Part shown: positions 12,183 to 20,592 of the stretch, in pieces
Numbering within the stretch: the stretch's first letter is position 1
Layout: every line of letters starts with the position of its first letter
Assembly: GCF_018863235.1 (NCBI RefSeq)
Contig: NZ_JAHKRS010000003.1
Span: 310,001-374,000, forward strand
Length of the DNA stretch: 64,000 nt
Direction: 5' to 3'
DNA from: Pseudomaricurvus albidus
Lineage (GTDB): Bacteria; Pseudomonadota; Gammaproteobacteria; Pseudomonadales; Cellvibrionaceae
Translations under genes and position numbers: made by a program
The notes under the pieces: model-generated
The model's input: only the letters and a program-made list of their open reading frames with translations
What the model was told of the DNA's origin: nothing
Database searches by the model: none

Positions 12183-12245
12183 GCCGATCCATGCAGGCTC
12201 ACAGCATTCAATGAACATTACAGAGATACGACAAAGGTAAGTCCC

Positions 12246-12542
12246 ATGTCCTTAAAGAAAGACAAACAAAAAGTACTCGGCGAAGTGTTTGACGACGAGC
12301 GCATCAAAACCTTTTTAGACATTCAGCCTTATGGCGACATGAACGCTGACTTCCACATGCTGGAAAAAGCCTACCGCGGCATGAATGTAGAAAACTTTGA
12401 AACTTTCGTGAAATTTTTTCAGGAAAGTGGCCGTGACATCAACTCGACAAACGAAGCCGGCAAAACCCTGCTGCAAATCGTCAGTGAACACCGTCTGGGT
12501 GACGAGTACGCCAGCGTACTGAAAAAAGCCGGCGGTCAGTAA
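12246..12542 (+). CDS. PA4642-like small conserved protein
   Basis: 98-residue acidic/lysine-rich soluble protein (KKDKQKVLGEVFDDERIKTFLDIQP...). From memory it resembles the PA4642 family of Pseudomonas and relatives: uncharacterised proteins of 90-100 residues with a D-D-x-I-K-x-F-L-D N-terminal pattern and an AYRGM..ENFE..V.FF core. No signal peptide, membrane segment or cysteine. It may be co-transcribed with gatCAB. Function unknown. Confidence 0.7.
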   Translation: MSLKKDKQKVLGEVFDDERIKTFLDIQPYGDMNADFHMLEKAYRGMNVENFETFVKFFQESGRDINSTNEAGKTLLQIVSEHRLGDEYASVLKKAGGQ

Positions 12543-12556
12543 TAGCCACGGCCCAT

Positions 12557-12601
12557 CATCGGGAGCAGCTTTCCCCAGCCTGAACCGCTGCTCCCGATGA
12601 A
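12557..12601 (+). repeat. 14-bp perfect hairpin between two genes
   Basis: TCATCGGGAGCAGC (12557-12570) and its exact complement (12588-12601) flank a 17-base loop. No U-run follows, so it is not a standard intrinsic terminator. It may act as an mRNA 3'-end stabiliser or a pause site between the PA4642-like gene and cysZ. Confidence 0.75.
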
Positions 12602-12672
12602 GACCACCAGCAAATCCCATCACGGGTTTCAGGCAAACCATCGACCACAACTCAGCGACGAGTTTTACCGAC

Positions 12673-13431
12673 ATGACCAACAGCCCAATCAATGGAATGA
12701 CCTATCTGACCCGCGGAGCACAACTGATTGTCACGCCGCAACTGAGGCTGTTTGTTCTGGTACCTCTACTGATCAATCTGGTGCTGTTTTTTGCGGCCAC
12801 CTATCTGTTGATACAACAATTCGGTGTAGCCATGAGCTGGCTGCTGGGCAGTTTGCCGGGCTGGCTGGATTTTCTCGCCTGGATTCTGTGGGTCATCTTT
12901 GCCGCGCTGGTACTGGTCGTTTACGGCTACAGCTTCAGCATGATCACCAACATCATCGCCGCCCCCTTTTACGGCATACTGGCGGAGAAAACCGAGATTC
13001 TGGTCAAGGGCACAGGCCCCGCTCCAGAATCCCTGAGGCATATGATCCCTCGTACCCTCGGGCGGGAGATGGTCAAGCTGTGGTATTTCATCCTGCGCGG
13101 TCTGGCGCTGTTGATTCTGATGTTTGTATTGTCATTTATCCCCCTGATCAATGTCATCGTACCGGTGATCGGTTTTCTCTGGGGAGCCTGGAGTATGGCG
13201 ATTCAATACGTTGACTACCCGGCGGATAACAACCAACTGACGTTTAAAGATACCCGCAACCGCCTCTGGAATCGCAAGTATTCCAGCTTCAGCCTCGGCG
13301 GCCTGGTGATGCTGGGCACCATGGTTCCGCTGCTCAATATTTTCGTCATGCCCATAGCGGTAGTGGGTGGAACCCTGTTCTGGATTGATGAGCTGGAAAA
13401 ACAGGGTTCCGGGACTTCCATCCGCCAGTAG
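12673..13431 (+). CDS. cysZ: Sulfate transporter CysZ
   Basis: 252-residue EI24/CysZ family membrane protein. Four hydrophobic regions are separated by the conserved SMITNIIAAPFYGILAEK segment, and the family signature WGAWSMAIQYVDYPADNN is present. CysZ mediates sulfate uptake for cysteine synthesis in the inner membrane. The ATG at 12673 has only a weak Shine-Dalgarno (GACGAG); two further in-frame ATGs follow within 13 codons. It stands alone, without cys genes nearby. Confidence 0.93.
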   Translation: MTNSPINGMTYLTRGAQLIVTPQLRLFVLVPLLINLVLFFAATYLLIQQFGVAMSWLLGSLPGWLDFLAWILWVIFAALVLVVYGYSFSMITNIIAAPFYGILAEKTEILVKGTGPAPESLRHMIPRTLGREMVKLWYFILRGLALLILMFVLSFIPLINVIVPVIGFLWGAWSMAIQYVDYPADNNQLTFKDTRNRLWNRKYSSFSLGGLVMLGTMVPLLNIFVMPIAVVGGTLFWIDELEKQGSGTSIRQ

Positions 13432-13592
13432 CCGACGGAACCTGCCCGGATACAGACTCTTTACTCATTGTCTGCGTCTTCACACGACGTGTTTGTACTC
13501 GGCCCACTTCAACCGCTTGGAAAATAAGTCTCAATCAACTAGTCTGATGTCAGATCTCGGCCAAATGCGCTACTCATCCTCAGGAGGATTGT

Positions 13593-13877
13593 ATGAGCAC
13601 CTCGGATACAAAGCACGACGAACTGGCTGCCAGTAAAGAATCCGTTATGGAAGCCTACGACAAACTCATGGAAGCCAAGAGCCATTTCCGCAAAGCTGCA
13701 GAAGCCGCAGGCATGGATCTAAAACAAGACGCGGTTGAACACTTGGCCAAAGGGCGCGATAAAGCCGGCGAACTGAGCACTCAGGCCGACGCCTATATGA
13801 GAGAAAAGCCTCTGGCCACACTGGGCATTGCCTTCGCTGCCGGCTTTATCCTGTCGCAGCTGCTCTCCCGTAAATAA
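13593..13877 (+). CDS. ElaB/YqjD (DUF883) membrane-anchored protein
   Basis: 94 residues: a long charged helix (residues 1-70), then a single C-terminal membrane segment (PLATLGIAFAAGFILSQLLSRK) preceded by the family's Y-x-x-E-K-P motif. E. coli relatives ElaB, YqjD and YgaM are tail-anchored inner-membrane proteins that bind ribosomes in stationary phase. Excellent Shine-Dalgarno, CAGGAGGATTGT before the ATG. It is followed by a YqjE-like gene, the same order as E. coli yqjD-yqjE. Confidence 0.87.
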   Translation: MSTSDTKHDELAASKESVMEAYDKLMEAKSHFRKAAEAAGMDLKQDAVEHLAKGRDKAGELSTQADAYMREKPLATLGIAFAAGFILSQLLSRK

Positions 13878-13908
13878 CGGCTGCCCCAAAGACACACCGC
13901 GCCGCGGA

Positions 13909-13929
13909 CGGGAACGGGAACGGGAACGG
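13909..13929 (+). repeat. Short CGGGAA hexamer tandem repeat
   Basis: Three full copies of CGGGAA plus CGG, uninterrupted, in the 80-base gap between the DUF883 gene and the next gene. It lies about 29 bases before that gene's ATG and could vary in copy number by slippage. Confidence 0.8.
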
Positions 13930-13957
13930 CAACAACAGTCAACGAAAGAAGTCATAG

Positions 13958-14464
13958 ATGACAGACACCAGTCAGCAAGAAACCCTGTCCACTCAACCAC
14001 AGGATCAAAGAGCAAAGCAGCCCGACGACACGAGTGATGAGCCTCTTGAAATCTGGTCAGACTGGATAAAGCAGGCTACAGAAGCGGGCTCCAATCTCGC
14101 TGAACTGTTTGCACTGGAAATCAAACTGGCGGTGAGCGATGCCGGCAGGATGTTTTGCTTGCTGTTACTGGCCTTGCCTGTCGTGTTTTTGACATGGCTG
14201 GGTTTGTCCGTTTTGCTTGCCTGGGTCGTGGTGGATTACAGCGGCTCTGTCACTCCCGGACTGGTTACCTTCCTGTTGTTGCAGCTGGGTGTTTTGCTTT
14301 CCCTCAGACTGCTCTGGAAACGCTACAAACGCAGCCTGTCGCTGCCTTTAACCCGCGAACACCTCCAGTCCTTTATGGGAGGCGTGCAAACGGGTAACCT
14401 GCATACTGGAAAAGCACCCACCGGAGACACCCCCCGCGATGAAACGCGCGCATCTGGTACGTGA
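13958..14464 (+). CDS. YqjE-like / phage-holin-fold membrane protein
   Basis: 168 residues. After about 45 polar N-terminal residues comes an amphipathic stretch, then two adjacent membrane segments (CLLLLALPVVFLTWLGLSVL and PGLVTFLLLQLGVLLSLRLL), then a basic cytoplasmic tail. This layout and its position after an ElaB/YqjD gene match YqjE, grouped with the holin superfamily III by fold only. No lytic role is implied. The end overlaps the next gene by 26 bases. Confidence 0.7.
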   Translation: MTDTSQQETLSTQPQDQRAKQPDDTSDEPLEIWSDWIKQATEAGSNLAELFALEIKLAVSDAGRMFCLLLLALPVVFLTWLGLSVLLAWVVVDYSGSVTPGLVTFLLLQLGVLLSLRLLWKRYKRSLSLPLTREHLQSFMGGVQTGNLHTGKAPTGDTPRDETRASGT

Positions 14465-14708
14465 CATTCAGGCACTGGATCAACGGCTCACTGCCCAGCT
14501 GGAGCCATTCCAAAAGAGCAGTCAGGACTCTATCCGCTCTCTGCAAAGCCTAAGCCCCTGGTGGCTGGTCGGCAGCGGTCTGGTTGCGGGTCTGATCACC
14601 GGACGCCTGGGACTGCACAGCGCCTACGCCATTGGCGCTCTCGGATTCAAAACACAACCTCTGATACACACGGTGATCAAACAATGGACGGGCACAACCA
14701 GCGGATAA
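14439..14708 (+). CDS. Small membrane protein, third gene of yqjD-like module
   Basis: 89 residues: a charged N-terminal half (KRAHLVRDIQALDQRL) and a short hydrophobic hairpin (WWLVGSGLVAGLITGRLG). It overlaps the preceding gene by 26 bases and the following permease by 25. The position corresponds to yqjK in E. coli, but I do not recognise the sequence with confidence. The overlaps suggest translational coupling. Confidence 0.6.
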   Translation: MKRAHLVRDIQALDQRLTAQLEPFQKSSQDSIRSLQSLSPWWLVGSGLVAGLITGRLGLHSAYAIGALGFKTQPLIHTVIKQWTGTTSG

Positions 14709-15841
14709 CGGCAACGCAAGACACCTCCCACCAAGCCAGTACAGAATCCGATACCCCGCGAGCCATCACCACCAGAACCACCGCCTTGCACTGGCTGCTC
14801 GGCCTTGCGTTGATCTACACCCTCTATTTCGCCAAGACCCTGTTGATGCCCATAGTCGTGGCACTCCTGTTTGCGTTACTGCTCAGCCCGCTGGTGAGAG
14901 TGCTTAAACGCTATTACATTCCCCGCAGCTTCTCGGCCATTGTTCTGCTGGCTGCCATTGGCGGGCCATTTACCCTTCTGGGCATTGAGCTGGCTGAGCC
15001 GGCACAGAAATGGGCCTCCCGCTTGCCAGAACTGTCCGAAAAGCTGACAAAAGAGCTGGATGCCTTCAATAACTCTGTCACCGCCAAAGCGAAACCTGCC
15101 GCAGAAGAGAAAGGATTTTTCAGTTTTTTCACCACCGAAGAAAAAACACCGCCACCTTCCGAGGACAACCCGCTGTCCCAACGACTCACTCAGGGAGGCC
15201 TTGAAATAGTCATCTCGGCTCTGAGCGCAACACCTCTGGTGATAGCCCAGTTTCTGACCTTCCTGATTGTGACGCTGTTTCTGATGATCTTCGGCCCCCA
15301 CCTCTACCATCAGGCAACCGAAGTCTTGCCCCAGGTCAAAAACAAGCAACACGCCGCCAAGCTCGTGGATAGAATTCAGCGCGAGCTTTCCCGCTACATT
15401 CTGACGGTCAGCCTGATCAACAGCGGACTCGGCATGGTGACCGCCTTGATGCTGTGGCTTATGGGTATGGACGATGCGTTACTGTGGGGGGCACTGGTAG
15501 GCCTGTTAAATTTTGCCCCCTATGTCGGCCCGCTGATCAGTGTCTGCATTTTGAGCATTGCCGGAACGGTGCAATACGGATTTGGCTGGGATGCGCTGCT
15601 GCCTGCCGCCATTTATTTTGGCATCAACCTGCTTGAGGCCCAATTTATTACTCCCCTTGTCCTGGGGCAACACATGAGACTCAACCCGTTGATGCTGATG
15701 TTGTGGCTAGTCCTGTGGGGCTGGATGTGGGGAGCGGTAGGTGTGCTGCTGGCCGTGCCACTTCTGGTCTGCCTGAAACTGGTGGCAGACCAGCTGAATG
15801 TACTCTCTCCCTGGGTGGCCTTGATTGAAGCTCCAGCCTGA
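14684..15841 (+). CDS. AI-2E / PerM family permease
   Basis: 385 residues from the ATG at 14684. The frame is open further upstream (to 14561), but that part overlaps the previous gene and has no hydrophobic character. Membrane segments bracket a soluble loop (about residues 105-185), and the C-terminal half has family motifs WGALVGLLNFAPYVGP and LLEAQFITPLVLGQ. The family includes autoinducer-2 exporters and sodium/proton antiporters, so the substrate cannot be assigned. An intrinsic terminator follows at 15876. Confidence 0.85.
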   Translation: MDGHNQRITATQDTSHQASTESDTPRAITTRTTALHWLLGLALIYTLYFAKTLLMPIVVALLFALLLSPLVRVLKRYYIPRSFSAIVLLAAIGGPFTLLGIELAEPAQKWASRLPELSEKLTKELDAFNNSVTAKAKPAAEEKGFFSFFTTEEKTPPPSEDNPLSQRLTQGGLEIVISALSATPLVIAQFLTFLIVTLFLMIFGPHLYHQATEVLPQVKNKQHAAKLVDRIQRELSRYILTVSLINSGLGMVTALMLWLMGMDDALLWGALVGLLNFAPYVGPLISVCILSIAGTVQYGFGWDALLPAAIYFGINLLEAQFITPLVLGQHMRLNPLMLMLWLVLWGWMWGAVGVLLAVPLLVCLKLVADQLNVLSPWVALIEAPA

Positions 15842-15875
15842 GCCTCCCAGGCCAGACATTAACAGCCAACGGACC

Positions 15876-15897
15876 ATCCTGTGAAAACAGGATTTTT
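15876..15897 (+). terminator. Rho-independent terminator after AI-2E permease
   Basis: ATCCTG / CAGGAT stem with TGAAAA loop and five T residues, 35 bases after the stop at 15841. It faces the convergent ABC operon. The stem is short (6 bp), so strength is uncertain. Confidence 0.6.
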
Positions 15898-15941
15898 CGG
15901 AATTCAGCTTCGGCACCAGCTTTTCACACGCGGCACCTCTG

Positions 15942-17021
15942 TCACAATGCTCTCCCAGTCTGATCAAATAAATAGCAAACTTCCGGCAACACCTCCACGG
16001 AAACACTCTGTCCCACGTACACTGCCGTCTCTCCATGACACTTGAACACCAAGGGTTCTTCGCCTTTACGCTTCAGGTGGACGTAAATCTCTGCTCCAAG
16101 ATGCTCTACCGCAAGCACCTCCCCGGTCACTTGTCCCTCGCCATTCGAAAGGGTGATATGTTCAGGCCTGAGCCCCAGTGTTACCTGATCTCCAACGGCG
16201 ACTGTAGATGACCCGGCCACACTGGCCTGAACAATACTTCCCTGTCCGATATCCAGAGTGACTTCACAACCATCCCGCTCAAGAACAGACGCATTCAAAA
16301 AATTCATTTTGGGCGAACCGATAAACCCGGCGACAAAGACATTGTCAGGTTGACGATACAGCTGCAAAGGTGTGCCGATCTGCTCTACCCGCCCACCATT
16401 CAAGACAACAATCCGGTCTGCCAGCGTCATGGCTTCGACCTGGTCATGAGTGACGTAAATCATCGTCGTACCCAGTTCACGGTGAAGCCGTTTTAGCTCA
16501 AGACGCATCTGCACCCTCAACGCTGCGTCCAAATTGGACAGAGGCTCATCAAAGAGAAAGACTCGCGGCTGACGAACTATGGCCCGACCAATCGCCACTC
16601 GCTGCCGCTGCCCACCGGAAAGTTCCTTGGGTTTACGCTTTAACAACTGTTCGATTTGTAATTTGCTCGCGGCATTGTGAACACGCTCGGAAATAGTCTG
16701 TTTATCAGTCTTCGCCAGCTTCAGACCAAATGCCATATTGTCGAAGACATTCATGTGTGGATATAACGCATAAGATTGAAACACCATCGCCACTCCCCGT
16801 TCAGCGGGAGCCAACTCCGTCACGTCCAAATCATCAAACACAACGCGGCCGGATGACACGTCTTCCAGTCCGGCAATCAATCGCAGCAAGGTGGATTTAC
16901 CGCAGCCCGACGGGCCGACAAACACCGTAAACTCACCATCCTGAATTTCAAAATCCACACCCTGAATCACTTCGGTAAAACCGAAGCTTTTACGAATGGC
17001 CTGCATAGAAATAGCAGCCAT
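15942..17021 (-). CDS. ABC sugar importer ATPase (MalK/UgpC type)
   Basis: 359 residues from the ATG at 17021, which has AGGAG upstream; the frame opens further to 17060. It energises the importer encoded upstream. Visible: Walker [10 protein letters not shown] (about residues 36-44), Q-loop [13 protein letters not shown], signature LSGGQRQR (about 133), Walker [13 protein letters not shown], switch histidine YVTHD, and a C-terminal OB/TOBE domain ([10 protein letters not shown]) as in MalK and UgpC. Last gene of a four-gene operon, 64 bases after the second permease. The substrate is probably a di- or oligosaccharide or glycerol-phosphate-like solute. Confidence 0.93.
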   Translation of the reverse strand: MAAISMQAIRKSFGFTEVIQGVDFEIQDGEFTVFVGPSGCGKSTLLRLIAGLEDVSSGRVVFDDLDVTELAPAERGVAMVFQSYALYPHMNVFDNMAFGLKLAKTDKQTISERVHNAASKLQIEQLLKRKPKELSGGQRQRVAIGRAIVRQPRVFLFDEPLSNLDAALRVQMRLELKRLHRELGTTMIYVTHDQVEAMTLADRIVVLNGGRVEQIGTPLQLYRQPDNVFVAGFIGSPKMNFLNASVLERDGCEVTLDIGQGSIVQASVAGSSTVAVGDQVTLGLRPEHITLSNGEGQVTGEVLAVEHLGAEIYVHLKRKGEEPLVFKCHGETAVYVGQSVSVEVLPEVCYLFDQTGRAL

Positions 17022-17085
17022 AATGTTAAGACTCCTTCTTATAGTTAAGCATTGCGACAATCATGTAAACATTCAGAAAGTGACA

Positions 17086-17928
17086 CTAACCTTTCACCGC
17101 CCCGGCAGTCAGTCCGGACACAATACGTCGCTGAAACACCAGCACCAAGAGGATCAATGGCACAGTCACAATTACCGAGGCCGCCATGATATTGCCCCAG
17201 GGCAACTCATAGGCACTGGCCCCAGAAATCAATGCAATCGCTACAGGTACCGTGCGCATCTCGCTTGAAAGCGTGAATGTCAGAGCAAACAAGAACTCAT
17301 TCCACGCAGCGATAAACGCCAGCAACCCTGTGGTCACCAACGCTGGCCCCATCAGAGGCATAAACACATGCCACACAATAGCCAAAGGCGAGGCTCCATC
17401 CACAATAGCGGCCTCCTCCAGCTCTTTGGGCAATTCACGCATAAATGTGGTCAATACCCAAACCGTAAACGGCAGGGTAAAAATCATATAGGACAGCGAC
17501 AACGCCAACAGGTTGTTGTACAAACCCAGCGCATTGATCAGTTCGAACATGCCTGACAGAACGGCCACCTGTGGAAACATGGACACTCCCAGAATCATAA
17601 ACAACAGCAGCATGCGCCCACGAAACTGAATCCGGCCTATAGCGTAAGCCGCTGCCAGGGCCAAAGCGAGCGAAACAACAACGGTTGACACTGAAACAAA
17701 GAGTGAGTTGAGTATATTGCGCCCGAATGGCTGCTCACGAAAGACCGCCACGTAATTTTCCCAGTAGGGATCCGACAGCCAGAACTCCACTTTGAACAAG
17801 GCTGCTCCGGATTTCAGCGAGGATACGATCGCCCAGTAAAACGGAAACACGGTGTAACCAACGATTAACAGCAACAACAGACAAAATGCAGTCTTACCCA
17901 ACAATCTTCTGAACTTTTTAAAATTCAC
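17086..17928 (-). CDS. ABC sugar permease (MalG/UgpE type)
   Basis: 280 residues from a GTG at 17928, one base after the stop of the other permease; GGGAG lies 7 bases upstream. Six membrane segments, with the cytoplasmic EAA loop [20 protein letters not shown] that docks on the ATPase. Family CUT1 inner-membrane subunit, normal length. An in-frame start at 17955 lies inside the previous gene and is unlikely. Confidence 0.92.
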   Translation of the reverse strand: MNFKKFRRLLGKTAFCLLLLLIVGYTVFPFYWAIVSSLKSGAALFKVEFWLSDPYWENYVAVFREQPFGRNILNSLFVSVSTVVVSLALALAAAYAIGRIQFRGRMLLLFMILGVSMFPQVAVLSGMFELINALGLYNNLLALSLSYMIFTLPFTVWVLTTFMRELPKELEEAAIVDGASPLAIVWHVFMPLMGPALVTTGLLAFIAAWNEFLFALTFTLSSEMRTVPVAIALISGASAYELPWGNIMAASVIVTVPLILLVLVFQRRIVSGLTAGAVKG

Positions 17929-17929
17929 G

Positions 17930-18844
17930 TTAAGACTCCCTGCCCACACGAGCAACGGACAAATACATGATCGTAAACAACGCGATAATCAGAAATATTA
18001 GTGTCGATGCTGCCGATCCAAAACCCAGCCCGCCAAAATCAATCAGCTGCTGTCGTGCATATACCGACATGGACATGGTGTTATGGTTGTTTCCGCTCAT
18101 GACATACACCAGATCAAACACTCTTAACGCGTCGAGCAAACGAAAAATTATGGCCACCATCAAGGTAGGCTTTAGAAGCGGCAGGGTAATGCGAAAGAAA
18201 ACTTTGATCGGATGTACACCATCAATTCGTGCCGACTCGTAGCATTCCTGCGGCAACATCTGCAGTCCAGCTAGTAACAACAACGCCATAAACGGGGTGG
18301 TTTTCCAAACGTCCACAATGATAATTGACAGCAGCGCAGTGTCTGGCGATGCCGTCCAGGCAACGGGGTCATCAATCAGGCCCAACAGCAAAAACACGTG
18401 ATTGAGAACGCCGAACACATCGTTATACATCCAGTTCCACATTTGCGCCGAGACCACAGTGGGTATTGCCCAGGGAATCAGAATGGCAGCACGCAAGCCA
18501 CCCCGACCGGGGAAGTGGGCATGCAAGGTGAGCGCAATAATCAACCCCAGAACGGTTTCAAGTGAGACGGATACGACCGCAAAGACAACCGTATTCCATA
18601 CCGACGACCACCAATAGGAGTCCTGTAAAAGATAGGTGAAATTATCAAGACCAATAAAGTTCGCGGATTCGGGATCAATCAGACTGGCATCAGTAAATCC
18701 ATAGGCAATGGTTTTAATTAAGGGCCAACCCGCGACCAATGCCAACACCATCAACATCGGCATCAGGAATATCCAGGCCCATCGAACCCGCTGACGAGTC
18801 AAGCGTGAAGCCCGTTTACAATCAGTATCTCTTGCCATCACCAT
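17930..18844 (-). CDS. ABC sugar permease (MalF/UgpA type)
   Basis: 304 residues, six predicted membrane segments after a basic N-terminus ([16 protein letters not shown]). EAA loop [20 protein letters not shown] is present. It overlaps the binding-protein gene by 7 bases, so the two are translationally coupled. It lacks the long periplasmic insertion of E. coli MalF and is nearer to UgpA or trehalose-importer permeases. Confidence 0.92.
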   Translation of the reverse strand: MVMARDTDCKRASRLTRQRVRWAWIFLMPMLMVLALVAGWPLIKTIAYGFTDASLIDPESANFIGLDNFTYLLQDSYWWSSVWNTVVFAVVSVSLETVLGLIIALTLHAHFPGRGGLRAAILIPWAIPTVVSAQMWNWMYNDVFGVLNHVFLLLGLIDDPVAWTASPDTALLSIIIVDVWKTTPFMALLLLAGLQMLPQECYESARIDGVHPIKVFFRITLPLLKPTLMVAIIFRLLDALRVFDLVYVMSGNNHNTMSMSVYARQQLIDFGGLGFGSAASTLIFLIIALFTIMYLSVARVGRES

Positions 18845-20103
18845 TGGCCGCCCCGAGAAAGCCTCTCCAGTTTTCGCTGTAATCCTGGCAGTGCTGCCGC
18901 AGCCGATTTTTTTCCGGCAAGCACTTCGTGCACCGCATAATAAAACTCTGCACTGACCCGAGCATACTGATCTCCGGTGATGCGCGACGGTCTGGCCACC
19001 GCCTGCTCAAAGGATTTATAAAGGGTGCCCAAAAACGGGGTTGCTTTCAGTACATCCGGGTCTCGGTACAACTCCGGGATCGTGGGATTGTATGAGCCAA
19101 CGGTTGCACGGCGTTTCTGTTCCGCGTAGCTCGTCAGGTACTGCACCAGATTTGCAGCCAACTGCGGGTGTTTTGAATATTTGGAGACCGCCAACTGCCA
19201 GCCACCCAGCACGCCGCTGTGATGCCCTTGATCACCGCCTCTTGGGAGTGCAACCACACCGATCTGGCCGCGCACCGGACTGTCTGCTGCGTTGCCCAAT
19301 GCCCAGGCGTAAGGCCAGTTACGCATAAACACCGCGTTACCGGACTGAAAAACGCCTCGACTCTGTTCTTCATCGTAATTCAGCACACCTTGGGGCGCGA
19401 TATCACCAATCCAGCTCGCCGCAAGATCCAGAGCCGCGATGGCCCGGGGATTGCCAATCGTAACGTCACCGCGTTGATTGACCAGAGTTCCGCCGCCAAA
19501 ACTGTCGATCCACTCCAGCGCATTACAGGTGAGCCCCTCATACCCCTTTGCCTGAAACACGAACCCTTGCATGCGCGGACTTCCCGCTTCACGCTCGGCG
19601 TTTTGAATATGACGAGCCATTGAGGTGAGTTGTCGCCAGGTTTCAGGGGGATTAAATTCGTACTTTTCGAGTAAATCAGAACGGTAGTAGAGCACCCCTG
19701 CCACAGTAAACCAGGGCATGGCGACCAATCGGTCGTCAATTGTGTTGTTGGTAATCAGGGTTTTGAAATACTGTCGGGTAAGGTCTTTATCGATATACGC
19801 TGACAGGTCAATCAAGTGCGGGGCGAGCGTCCCCGGCCAGACCACATCTATTTGAAGGATATCGATATCCGACGAGCGCGACGCGAGTATTTGTTGATAG
19901 AGTGCAAACCGCTCAGACGACGAGTTGGGAGTCGAGACAATGTTGACTTCAACACCCGTCTGACTCGACCAGTGATCAACTCCCTGCTGGCACAGTTGCA
20001 GCTCAACGCCAAGTGCGCCGCAAGATATCGAAAGACTTGCGTTCTCTGCGACAACACCGCCGCAAAACAAAACCAGCAGTAAGGTCAGCGCCATGCGCCT
20101 CAT
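18838..20103 (-). CDS. ABC sugar importer, periplasmic binding protein
   Basis: 421 residues with a signal peptide (MRRMALTLLLVLFCGGVVA, cleavage near ENA). Family-1 extracellular solute-binding protein: an N-terminal VNIVSTPNSSSERFALYQQ segment, a central VAMPWFTVAGVLYYRSDLLEK hinge region, and a late GVLGGWQLAVSKYSKHP motif. The hinge resembles trehalose/maltose-type binding proteins, but substrate is not proven. First gene of the operon; AAGGAG lies 9 bases before the ATG. A 9-bp inverted repeat occupies the leader (20124-20168). Confidence 0.9.
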   Translation of the reverse strand: MRRMALTLLLVLFCGGVVAENASLSISCGALGVELQLCQQGVDHWSSQTGVEVNIVSTPNSSSERFALYQQILASRSSDIDILQIDVVWPGTLAPHLIDLSAYIDKDLTRQYFKTLITNNTIDDRLVAMPWFTVAGVLYYRSDLLEKYEFNPPETWRQLTSMARHIQNAEREAGSPRMQGFVFQAKGYEGLTCNALEWIDSFGGGTLVNQRGDVTIGNPRAIAALDLAASWIGDIAPQGVLNYDEEQSRGVFQSGNAVFMRNWPYAWALGNAADSPVRGQIGVVALPRGGDQGHHSGVLGGWQLAVSKYSKHPQLAANLVQYLTSYAEQKRRATVGSYNPTIPELYRDPDVLKATPFLGTLYKSFEQAVARPSRITGDQYARVSAEFYYAVHEVLAGKKSAAAALPGLQRKLERLSRGGQW

Positions 20104-20592
20104 GCTGTTCAGCTCCTTATGCCGTTAATCGGTCATTATTCTCTGATATTTTTATCGTTCCGATTAACAACACAAGCAAGCACCAGGCCAGCACAGACTG
20201 ACCTGAAATTTCTGCGACAGATTCTAAGAAGACTGCAAGGAGAATTCATCCACCAATAATTTCAACTGGCCGGACATTTCAGCCCCAAGGCAAACATTCA
20301 CTGATCATTTTGCTGTCTCAAGGCTCATCAACCGATATAGCTTTGTAGCATTCCATCACGACAACCTTGCCTCGATCTTGTGCAAAACAATCAGAAATCA
20401 CCAATACAGCGCAGAGAAAATATCTGGTCATGGACACTTCTGTCTATGCTTGAGCTGCGGTCGTGCTCATCGACAAACAGCTTAAAATCTTCCATCGTCA
20501 CTTTGTCACACAAGTTGTCCCCTATGTACCTTGCTCAGGCTTCGGGCATTCTCCATTATGGATGCCTAATAAAATCCGTGAAGAGAGAGACC
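20104..20592. other. Divergent intergenic region, ABC operon / acyl-CoA synthetase
   Basis: 489 bases without a convincing gene. The acyl-CoA synthetase frame stays open for 71 codons before its ATG, but those codons lack a ribosome-binding site and match nothing I know in the family. Promoters for both flanking genes should be here. The only clear structure is the inverted repeat at 20124-20168. Confidence 0.55.
20124..20168 (-). promoter_or_regulatory. Inverted repeat in leader of ABC importer operon
   Basis: GTTAATCGG (20124-20132) and its exact complement CCGATTAAC (20160-20168) are separated by 27 bases, ending 20 bases before the binding-protein start. Between them lies a smaller dyad, GATA-AAAA-TATC on the minus strand. 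Could be paired operator half-sites or an RNA hairpin that would lie just upstream of the ribosome-binding site. Confidence 0.5.

Noticed and set aside
20380-20592. 71-codon upstream extension of the acyl-CoA synthetase
   Set aside because: No ribosome-binding site or family similarity; the ATG at 20593 gives the expected N-terminus.
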